Of a DNA stretch of 5,365 bases, positions 1 through 5,086 are shown one piece after another. The stretch is from Chloroflexota bacterium (GTDB taxonomy: Bacteria > Chloroflexota > Anaerolineae > Anaerolineales > DRMV01). The position numbers and the translations under genes are program-made. Each line of letters opens with the position of its first letter. Within the stretch, counting starts at the first letter, position 1. The notes below the pieces were generated by a model. It saw only the letters and a program-made list of their open reading frames with translations. It was not told the origin of the DNA and made no database searches. The DNA is taken from contig JAADEP010000098.1 of NCBI GenBank assembly GCA_013153335.1, positions 1-5,365 of the forward strand. The letters run 5' to 3'.

Positions 1-189
1 CGCTGGGAAGAGAACCAACGGCGTTGGGAGGAGAACAACCGCAAATGGGAAGAGGCTCAACGCCGCTGGAAAGAGAATCTGCGGCGTTGGGAGGAGAACG
101 ACCGCAAGTGGCGGGAGGCCCAACAACGCTGGGAAGAGAATCAACGCAAGTGGGAAGAGAACAACCGCAAGTGGTGGGAGAACCAGAAG
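1..189 (+). repeat. In-frame 21-bp tandem repeats with a 63-bp super-period
   Basis: Nine consecutive 21-base units encode RWEENQR, RWEENNR, KWEEAQR, RWKENLR, RWEENDR, KWREAQQ, RWEENQR, KWEENNR and KWWENQK. They also group in threes: bases 1-63, 64-126 and 127-189 align as larger copies, and by my hand count the first two agree at 51 of 63 bases. The array may begin before the window. It is coding, with Trp at the second position of every unit, and probably grew by duplication of a three-heptad block. Confidence 0.85.
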
Positions 190-663
190 AAGCTGGACGA
201 AATGCTGGAGCGGATGAACAAGCTGGAGCGCTTGTACACGGTCAATATTGGCGCGCTCGGCGCCCGGTGGGGCCTGCAAACGGAAGCGGCCTTCCGGGAA
301 GGGATCGCCAAGATCCTCAAGCTGTACGTGCCGGACGTTCAGGTGGAACGGGTAGTGCTGAAGGATGAAAGCGGCTGGGTCTTCGGGACTCCCGACCAAG
401 TGGAGCTAGACCTCATCATTCGGAACGGCGAGTTGTTGATCGGCGAGATCAAATCCGCGGTAGAGCCCAGCGACGTTTACGTCTTCTATCGAAAAGCGCA
501 GTTCTACCAACAACAAACCGGGCGGCAAGCGCGCAAACTGGTCATGATCTCGCCGATGGTTTTTCCGCGAGCCAAGGAGGTCGCCGAGCGGTTAGGCGTG
601 GAGCTCTACACCGCACCGGATGAGAGCATTTTCCAGCAAAAGCCATCGCAAAGCACCTCCTGA
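1..663 (+). CDS. DUF3782-type protein with RWEEN heptads and PD-(D/E)XK nuclease-like domain, 5' end missing
   Basis: The reading frame is open from the first base of the window to TGA at 661-663, giving 220 residues with the N-terminus off the left edge. Residues 1-63 are nine 7-residue repeats of the type RWEENxR/KWEENxR. Two degenerate heptads follow (KLDEMLE, RMNKLER), so this is a long charged coiled coil or extended helix. After it comes the family signature IGALGARWGLQTEAAFREG (about residues 82-100), then a PD-(D/E)XK-like core: Glu95 in the first helix, Asp137 in VELDLII, and Glu149-x-Lys151 in LIGEIKS. A later strand reads KLVMISPMVF. This arrangement is known from DUF3782-type proteins, common in Chloroflexota, Cyanobacteria and some archaea; their biological role is not established. 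All core acidic and lysine residues are present, so metal-dependent nuclease activity is possible but unproven. An ATG at 202 lies inside the coiled coil and is unlikely to be the true start. Family call confident; function unknown. Confidence 0.9.
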   Translation, partial: RWEENQRRWEENNRKWEEAQRRWKENLRRWEENDRKWREAQQRWEENQRKWEENNRKWWENQKKLDEMLERMNKLERLYTVNIGALGARWGLQTEAAFREGIAKILKLYVPDVQVERVVLKDESGWVFGTPDQVELDLIIRNGELLIGEIKSAVEPSDVYVFYRKAQFYQQQTGRQARKLVMISPMVFPRAKEVAERLGVELYTAPDESIFQQKPSQSTS

Positions 664-675
664 ATCAGGTATAAT
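646..675 (+). promoter_or_regulatory. Possible promoter for the transporter operon (-10 TATAAT)
   Basis: A perfect TATAAT lies at 670-675, just after the stop codon of the upstream gene and about 90 bases before the lipoprotein start. The -35 side is poor: the best hexamer at 18-bp spacing is TCGCAA (646-651), matching three of six consensus positions. Transcription would start near 682, inside the inverted repeat at 677-699. The location is right for the operon promoter, but a perfect -10 hexamer alone is weak evidence. Confidence 0.35.
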
Positions 676-676
676 T

Positions 677-699
677 CGAAGGGCTCGTTGAGCCCTTCG
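677..699 (+). promoter_or_regulatory. Perfect 10-bp inverted repeat (hairpin or operator)
   Basis: CGAAGGGCTC (677-686) and GAGCCCTTCG (690-699) are perfect reverse complements around a 3-base GTT spacer. The sequence after it, TGCGTCTGAC, is not a T-run, so if this terminates the upstream nuclease-like gene it is an atypical terminator. Because it lies directly behind a TATAAT hexamer it could instead be a repressor operator, or a hairpin at the 5' end of the transporter transcript. The structure is certain; its role is not. Confidence 0.5.
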
Positions 700-748
700 T
701 TGCGTCTGACGCCAAAAGCACGTGTCCGTTCGTATTGCGCAAAACTTT

Positions 749-755
749 AAGGAGG
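749..755 (+). promoter_or_regulatory. Ribosome binding site fixing the lipoprotein start
   Basis: AAGGAGG lies 8 bases before the ATG at 764. It selects this ATG over an in-frame GTG at 722, which would add 14 residues in front of the signal peptide. Confidence 0.85.
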
Positions 756-763
756 AGAAGACC

Positions 764-1585
764 ATGGTACGACGCTGGACCTGGGTGTTCGCCCTGCTGT
801 TCGTCTTTGCTTTGGTGACGGGCTGTAGTGGCCAACAGCAAGCCACGCCCACGCCCGAACGCGAAGCGGCGCAAAGCGGCCTCCCGGATTTGGGAGGACG
901 GGTTGTGACCGTCGCGGTCGAAAACGCGTATCCGCCTTTCAACTTCATCGATAAGGAAACCGGGGAGCCCAAAGGCTGGGACTACGACGCGGTGCGGGAA
1001 ATCTGCCGCCGGATCAACTGCGTGCCCGAGTTCAAAGAAGCCGCGTGGGACGGCATCTTTGAGGCCATGGCGGCCGGCGAATACGACGTCCTGGCCGACG
1101 GCGTCACGTACACCGAAGAGCGCGACAAGGTCGTGGACTTCTCCATCCCCTACGTGACCATTGGGCAGGTGCTCTTGGTCCGCTCCGATTGTGGTAAGCC
1201 GGACGTGGAGGCGTTCAAGGCCGACAAAACCAAGATCGTGGGCACCCAGATCGGCACGACCAACGAGATGGTGGCCAAGGAGCACTTCTCCGAAGACCGC
1301 ATCAAGTCGTTTGAGACCTTTGACGCTGCGATCTTGGCCTTGCTAGCGGGCGATGTCGACGGCGTGGTCATCGACAACGTTACCGCGCTGGGCTACATGA
1401 AGGAGCATCCCAAGGACCTCAAGATCTTGGGCCAACTCACCTCGGACGAAAAGCTGGCTTTCGTGTTCCCGCCCGGGAGCGACTTGATTGAGCCGTGGAA
1501 CGCGGCCCTTCGCTCGATGATGGAAGACGGCACGCTCGACGAGCTCAATCGCAAGTGGGGCTTGGTCGTCGACGACCAGCAATAA
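764..1585 (+). CDS. Amino-acid ABC transporter substrate-binding lipoprotein (family 3)
   Basis: This 273-residue protein is a periplasmic-type binding protein anchored to the membrane as a lipoprotein; it captures an amino acid and delivers it to the permease encoded next. The N-terminus has Arg3-Arg4, a hydrophobic stretch (residues 7-18) and the lipobox VTGC with Cys21 as the lipidated residue. A short linker (QQQATPTPE) follows. The mature part carries family 3 hallmarks: YPPFNF (56-61), GWDYDAV (71-77), the signature TYTEERDKVVDFSIPY (115-130) with Arg120 expected to bind the substrate carboxylate, GTTNEM (164-169), and Asp204 in VVIDN, expected to bind the amino group. Cys81 and Cys86 sit where HisJ/LAO-type proteins carry a disulfide. 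The substrate cannot be read from sequence; a polar or basic amino acid is most likely by family. Length is normal. Start chosen by the strong ribosome site and signal peptide. Confidence 0.95.
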   Translation: MVRRWTWVFALLFVFALVTGCSGQQQATPTPEREAAQSGLPDLGGRVVTVAVENAYPPFNFIDKETGEPKGWDYDAVREICRRINCVPEFKEAAWDGIFEAMAAGEYDVLADGVTYTEERDKVVDFSIPYVTIGQVLLVRSDCGKPDVEAFKADKTKIVGTQIGTTNEMVAKEHFSEDRIKSFETFDAAILALLAGDVDGVVIDNVTALGYMKEHPKDLKILGQLTSDEKLAFVFPPGSDLIEPWNAALRSMMEDGTLDELNRKWGLVVDDQQ

Positions 1586-1598
1586 GCTCGCCCCTTTT

Positions 1599-1641
1599 GC
1601 GCCCCGTGGGGCCCTTCGCCCCGCGGGGCGCTTTGCTTTTT
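1599..1641 (+). terminator. Intrinsic terminator or attenuator inside the operon
   Basis: A 14-bp stem pairs 1599-1612 with 1618-1631 (one G-T wobble at 1607/1623) around the loop CCTTC, followed by TTTGCTTTTT (1632-1641). This is a convincing rho-independent terminator starting 14 bases after the binding-protein stop. I see no promoter between it and the permease, so partial read-through is the simplest model, giving more binding protein than permease, as is common in ABC uptake operons. On the minus strand there is no T-run after the stem. Confidence 0.8.
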
Positions 1642-1681
1642 GAAACAACCACCTCGCTTTTCAAGAGCCATCGTTTTTGTC

Positions 1682-1688
1682 AGGGAGG
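1682..1688 (+). promoter_or_regulatory. Ribosome binding site fixing a TTG start for the permease
   Basis: AGGGAGG lies 6 bases before TTG at 1695. In-frame TTG codons also occur at 1677 (before the site) and 1689 (directly against it); neither has usable spacing. There is no ATG or GTG in frame near the N-terminus. Confidence 0.7.
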
Positions 1689-1694
1689 TTGCCC

Positions 1695-2558
1695 TTGTCC
1701 ACCCACGTCAACCCCGCGCAGCCCGGCCCAGGCCAAGGAACTTCGCGCTGGCGCGAGCAGCCCTGGTGGGCGTACATCGTGATCGTCTTGGGCGTTATTA
1801 TGCTCTACCTCATCTTGACCTCGCCCAACTACCGCGAGACGTTTTTCTTCTTGTTGCCCGGGGTCAAAGTCACGCTGCAAATCGCGTTGAGCGCGTATAT
1901 TTTGGCCGTGATTATCGGTCTGTTCGTCGGACTGGCCCGTACGTCGAAGAACCCTTTCGTCTATAACCTCGCGACGTTTTACGTGCAGGTCGTACGCGGC
2001 ATCCCCCTCATTGTGCTGATCCTCTACACTGCGTTCGTCGGCATCCCCCAAGGGGTCAACCTCATCAAGGCCTTGGGCCAATGGGGGCTCAGCTGGGCTG
2101 GCGATACGTTCTTAAGCGGACTCTTCCAAGCCCTGGCGAACGTATCACTGCGGCAAGTGCCGATGGAGCTGCGCGCCATTATCGCGCTGGCCATTGGATA
2201 TGGCGCCTTTGAAGCCGAGGTGTTCCGCGCGGGCATTGAATCCATTGGCAAAGGCCAAATGGAGGCCGCGCTTTCCCTGGGCATGACCTACTGGCAAGCC
2301 ATGCGTCTGGTCATCTTGCCCCAGGCCATCCGCCGGATCTTGCCCCCGCTGGGCAACGATTTGGTGGCTATGATCAAAGACTCGGCCTTGGTCACCGTGC
2401 TGGCCGTCCGCGACATCACCCAGCTGGCCCGGCTGCGCAAAGCGGCGACCTTCCGGCCCATCGAGACCTACAACATTGTGGTATTCCTCTACCTCTCCAT
2501 GACCATGTCGCTCTCGGCCGTGGTTCGATATATTGAACGCAAGTGGCGCATTGTATGA
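1695..2558 (+). CDS. Amino-acid ABC transporter permease (HisM/GlnP type)
   Basis: This 287-residue inner-membrane protein should form the translocation channel for the amino acid delivered by the upstream lipoprotein. Hydrophobic segments lie at about residues 25-42, 63-81, 97-117, 158-175, 215-237 and 260-277. The family-defining region is intact: YGAFEAEVFRAGIESIGKGQ (169-188), then the cytoplasmic EAA loop EAALSLGMTYWQAMRLVILP (190-209), which contacts the ATPase, and LGNDLVAMIKDSAL (219-232). The motif VVRGIPLIVLI (99-109) is also typical. Residues 118-160, before the core motif, form a longer than minimal loop with an amphipathic stretch, seen in some family members. Only one permease is encoded, so it may act as a homodimer or pair with a partner encoded elsewhere. 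No ATP-binding gene follows. The TTG start is set by the ribosome site; the gene ends in an ATGA overlap with the biotin carboxylase gene. Confidence 0.95.
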   Translation: MSTHVNPAQPGPGQGTSRWREQPWWAYIVIVLGVIMLYLILTSPNYRETFFFLLPGVKVTLQIALSAYILAVIIGLFVGLARTSKNPFVYNLATFYVQVVRGIPLIVLILYTAFVGIPQGVNLIKALGQWGLSWAGDTFLSGLFQALANVSLRQVPMELRAIIALAIGYGAFEAEVFRAGIESIGKGQMEAALSLGMTYWQAMRLVILPQAIRRILPPLGNDLVAMIKDSALVTVLAVRDITQLARLRKAATFRPIETYNIVVFLYLSMTMSLSAVVRYIERKWRIV

Positions 2559-4051
2559 ACATCCGAAAGCTTCTGATCGCCAACCGAGGCGAGATCGCAC
2601 GGCGCATCGTGCGCGCCGCGCAAGAAATGGGGATACGCACCGTCGCGGTGTATTCCGATGCGGATGCCACCGCGCCCCACGTTTTGGAAGCTGACGAAGC
2701 CGTGCGTATCGGCCCGCCGCCCGTGAACGAATCCTATTTGCGGATCGACGCGATCCTCGCGGCCGCGCAAGCGACCGACGCCGATGCCATCCACCCGGGG
2801 TATGGGTTTCTGGCCGAGAACGCGAACTTTGCCCGGGCCGTGCGCCAAGCGGGACGAATTTTCGTAGGCCCGCCGCCGGAAGCCATCGAGGCCATGGGCG
2901 ACAAAGCGGCCGCGCGACGGCTGATGCAAGCCGCGGGCGTCCCCGTTGTGCCGGGCTACCAGGGCCCTGACGACGATGCGAGCCTGCGGCAAGCCGCGGC
3001 CTCGCTCGGGTATCCGGTTCTGCTCAAAGCCGCAGCTGGCGGCGGGGGCAAAGGGATGCGCATCGTGCAAACCCCAGAGGAATTGGCCGAAGCGGCCGCA
3101 GCTGCCCGACGCGAAGCCGAGCACGCGTTCGGCGATCCCCGGCTGATACTCGAGAAATACATCCCCCGGGCCCGCCATGTTGAAGTGCAAATTTTGGCCG
3201 ACAGCCACGGCCAGATACTTCATCTATATGAGCGAGAGTGCTCGGTCCAACGCCGGTATCAGAAGATTATTGAAGAGACCCCCTCACCCTTTGTCGACGA
3301 AGAGCTCCGTCAACGCATGACCCAAGCCGCGCGCAAGGCCGCCCAGGCTGTGGGATACGTCAACGCGGGCACTGTGGAATTCATCGTCGACCCGCGGGAC
3401 CGGTCCTTTTACTTCCTCGAGATGAACACCCGGCTCCAGGTCGAGCATCCCATCACCGAAGCGCTTCTGGGGCTGGACTTGGTGCAGTGGCAACTGCGCA
3501 TCGCCGCGGGCGAAAAGCTGCCATGGCAACAACCGGACCTGCAGCCTCGGGGCCACGCGATTGAGGCTCGCGTCTATGCCGAAGACCCGGCGACGGGGTT
3601 TTTGCCCAGCACCGGCCAACTGCTCGCCGTGCACGAGCCCCAGCGCCCGGGCGTGCGGGTGGATAGTGGCGTGCGCGCCGGACTGGAAGTGACCGCCTAC
3701 TACGACCCGCTCCTCGCCAAAATCATCGCGTGGGCCGAAACGCGCGAGCAAGCCCTGGCCCGCCTGCGAACCGCGCTACGTCAGACAAGCTACTTGGGCG
3801 TCGTGACCAATATCCCCTTCTTGCTCGATGTGTTGGCCCACCCCGACTTCCGCGCCGGGCAATATTTCACCCGATGGGTCGACGAAGCGCTGATGCCGTG
3901 GTCCCCAGAGGCGGCAGAGGAGCTTCCGGCCGAGGTGCTTGCGGCCCTGGCCTTGGCGCGCGAGCTCGGGGCCGAAGCGCGCCCCGGGCTTGGGGAGCCC
4001 GCGAGCGAACAACCCGGGCCTTGGTATCGCCTGCACGGCTGGTGGCCCTAG
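2555..4051 (+). CDS. accC: Biotin carboxylase subunit of an acyl-CoA carboxylase, without carrier domain
   Basis: This 498-residue cytoplasmic enzyme uses ATP and bicarbonate to carboxylate biotin on a carrier protein. The N-terminal fold is typical (IRKLLIANRGEIARRI, 3-18; HPGYGFLAEN, 80-89). The ATP-grasp part has Lys117, Lys158, the Gly-rich loop GGGGKG (162-167), His208, ECSVQRRYQK (228-237), Glu275 and EMNTRLQVEHP (289-299), holding the metal ligands and catalytic Glu297. Arg339 in GHAIEARVYAED, expected in bicarbonate and biotin chemistry, is present, so the enzyme should be active. After the domain end (FRAGQYFTRWVDE, about 432-444) a 54-residue tail ends GPWYRLHGWWP. This resembles the linker of methylcrotonyl- or propionyl-CoA carboxylase alpha subunits just before their carrier region, but no biotinyl-Lys motif (AMKM-like) follows in any forward frame. 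The carrier must be a separate protein, or was lost. The ATG at 2555 overlaps the permease stop, and the protein then starts as in relatives; GTG at 2543 is an alternative. The acyl-CoA substrate is unknown; accC is used for the reaction only. Confidence 0.92.
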   Translation: MNIRKLLIANRGEIARRIVRAAQEMGIRTVAVYSDADATAPHVLEADEAVRIGPPPVNESYLRIDAILAAAQATDADAIHPGYGFLAENANFARAVRQAGRIFVGPPPEAIEAMGDKAAARRLMQAAGVPVVPGYQGPDDDASLRQAAASLGYPVLLKAAAGGGGKGMRIVQTPEELAEAAAAARREAEHAFGDPRLILEKYIPRARHVEVQILADSHGQILHLYERECSVQRRYQKIIEETPSPFVDEELRQRMTQAARKAAQAVGYVNAGTVEFIVDPRDRSFYFLEMNTRLQVEHPITEALLGLDLVQWQLRIAAGEKLPWQQPDLQPRGHAIEARVYAEDPATGFLPSTGQLLAVHEPQRPGVRVDSGVRAGLEVTAYYDPLLAKIIAWAETREQALARLRTALRQTSYLGVVTNIPFLLDVLAHPDFRAGQYFTRWVDEALMPWSPEAAEELPAEVLAALALARELGAEARPGLGEPASEQPGPWYRLHGWWP

Positions 4052-4229
4052 CGCGCACGCAAAGGCGCCCACCGAGCCGCCTGGAAAACCCTCGCGTCCA
4101 AGGATGGCACGTCCACGCGCCCAACCAACACATCCCGCGACAACCCAGGCGGCAGCCTTGCCCCTGCTCCAAAGGAGGGCCCGTACGAGCCCAGTCCGGC
4201 CCTATCCGGTATACCCAAACGCGCATAAC
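4052..4229. other. Convergent spacer, no gene seen
   Basis: This spacer lies between the ends of the biotin carboxylase and hydrolase genes. In the carboxylase frame, read-through gives 54 codons of low-complexity Pro/Ala/Arg-rich sequence to TAA at 4226-4228, with no resemblance to a biotin-carrier domain. An AAAGGAGGG sequence at about 4170-4178 looks like a ribosome site but has no start codon at usable spacing. I see no RNA gene and no terminator for the plus-strand operon. Confidence 0.6.
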
Positions 4230-4260
4230 AAAAAGCCCGGGGTTCTGAGAGAACCCCGGG
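4230..4260 (-). terminator. Intrinsic terminator of the hydrolase gene
   Basis: On the minus strand an 11-bp perfect stem (4250-4260 with 4236-4246) closes a 3-base loop. One base (4235) separates it from a run of five T (AAAAA at 4230-4234 on the plus strand). It lies about 27 bases past the hydrolase stop. In the plus direction the stem is followed by GCGAAAGC, with no T-run, so it should work in one direction only. Confidence 0.88.
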
Positions 4261-4287
4261 GCGAAAGCATGGCCGCGTCGATCGGGC

Positions 4288-4977
4288 TCAGGCCAACGTG
4301 AACGTGTCGCCAGGCTTGAGCACGTGGACCTGGGCATCGGTTTCGGCCTCAACCCGGGCCGCCCAGGCGTTAGGATCCTGCTCAATCAAAGGCCAGGTGC
4401 TGTAGTGAATGGGGATCACGTGCTTCGGGCGCAGCAGTTTCACAGCCCGCAGCGCGTCATCGGGGCCCATGGTAAAGTTATCGCCGATGGGCAGGAAGGC
4501 CAGGTCGATCCCCTCATCGCCGATGAGCTTCATGTCGCCAAACAGCCCCGTGTCTTGGGCCATATAAATTTTCTTCCCGTCCTTGGTGGTCAACAAAAAG
4601 CCCGCGGGATTGCCCCCGTACGAGCCATCGGGCAGACCCGAACCGTGGATCGCGAAGGTGAGCTTAAGGTAGCCAAATGGATGGTGGAAGCCACCCCCGA
4701 TATGTTGCGGGTGGACCCGGCTCACCCCCTGGCTGCTCAGCCAGTTGGTAATCTCGTAGTTGCTGATCACCAACGCGCCGGTGCGCTTGGCAATGCTCAC
4801 CGTATCCCCTATGTGGTCCCCGTGGCCGTGGCTCACCAAAATGAAATCCGCCTCGACCGCATCAGCTGTGGTGCTGGCCGCAGGGTTACCTGTAAAGAAC
4901 GGATCGACCAGAATGGTGTAGCCATCGACCTGCAAACCCAACGTAGCATGACCGTACCAGGTTACCTTGACCGCCAT
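4288..4977 (-). CDS. UPF0173-family metal-dependent hydrolase (metallo-beta-lactamase fold)
   Basis: The 229-residue product matches the UPF0173 family (Bacillus YtkL-like) from end to end and in usual length. Conserved parts are WYGHATL (7-13), LVDPFFTGNP (23-32), the metal site SHGHGDHIGDT (49-59) with His50, His52, Asp54 and His55, HIGGG (92-96), FAIHGSG with His111, DTGLFGDMKLIGDEG (142-156) with the bridging Asp142, LPIGDNFTMGP (162-172), and IHYSTWPLIEQDP (190-202) with the final ligand His191. It should be a cytoplasmic two-metal hydrolase; the natural substrate of the family is unknown. The segment before Asp142 reads YMAQDT where many relatives have YHAGDT. The start at 4977 is fixed by GGAGGTGA (4982-4989 on the plus strand); a start at 5040 would add 21 unrelated residues before this site. 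The gene appears to be a single-gene unit, convergent with the transporter operon, with its own promoter and terminator. Confidence 0.95.
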   Translation of the reverse strand: MAVKVTWYGHATLGLQVDGYTILVDPFFTGNPAASTTADAVEADFILVSHGHGDHIGDTVSIAKRTGALVISNYEITNWLSSQGVSRVHPQHIGGGFHHPFGYLKLTFAIHGSGLPDGSYGGNPAGFLLTTKDGKKIYMAQDTGLFGDMKLIGDEGIDLAFLPIGDNFTMGPDDALRAVKLLRPKHVIPIHYSTWPLIEQDPNAWAARVEAETDAQVHVLKPGDTFTLA

Positions 4978-4981
4978 CGGT

Positions 4982-4989
4982 TCACCTCC
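4982..4989 (-). promoter_or_regulatory. Ribosome binding site of the hydrolase gene
   Basis: Reading the minus strand, GGAGGTGA lies 4 bases before the ATG at 4977 (7 bases from the GGAGG core). It decides this start over the upstream in-frame ATG at 5040. Confidence 0.85.
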
Positions 4990-5057
4990 GGGCGAAAGAT
5001 CTACACTTGGAGCCACAGAAAAGCGCTTCTCGTGGCCCAAGCTGCTCGGCTATTTTC

Positions 5058-5086
5058 AGTATAGCGCACGCGCCCCCGAGAGACAA
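5058..5086 (-). promoter_or_regulatory. Sigma-70-type promoter of the hydrolase gene
   Basis: On the minus strand, TTGTCT (5081-5086) and TATACT (5058-5063) are separated by exactly 17 bases, matching four and five of six consensus positions. Transcription would start near 5051, leaving a leader of about 74 bases before the ATG. I see no clear operator. Confidence 0.65.

Noticed and set aside
1..189. CRISPR array or non-coding satellite suggested by regular 21-bp repeats
   Set aside because: The units are contiguous without spacers, stay in frame, and encode a consistent heptad that leads into a recognisable domain.
24..368. Alternative plus-strand frame through the repeat region
   Set aside because: Its Gly/Glu/Pro-rich product merely mirrors the repeat in another frame and resembles no family.
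592..1285. Long minus-strand frames opposite the lipoprotein gene
   Set aside because: They lie antisense to a confidently identified gene and have no ribosome site or family match; long open antisense frames are expected in GC-rich DNA.
2489..3751. Long minus-strand frames opposite the biotin carboxylase gene
   Set aside because: They follow from codon bias of the real gene and encode no recognisable domain.
3730..4301. Plus-strand frames crossing the end of the carboxylase, considered as a frameshifted carrier domain
   Set aside because: They are Pro/Arg/Ala-rich, contain no biotinyl-Lys motif or carrier-like Gly pattern, and the carboxylase frame itself is intact to its stop.
4324..5064. 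Long plus-strand frame opposite the hydrolase
   Set aside because: The minus-strand product matches UPF0173 throughout with its own promoter, ribosome site and terminator; the plus-strand frame is its antisense shadow.
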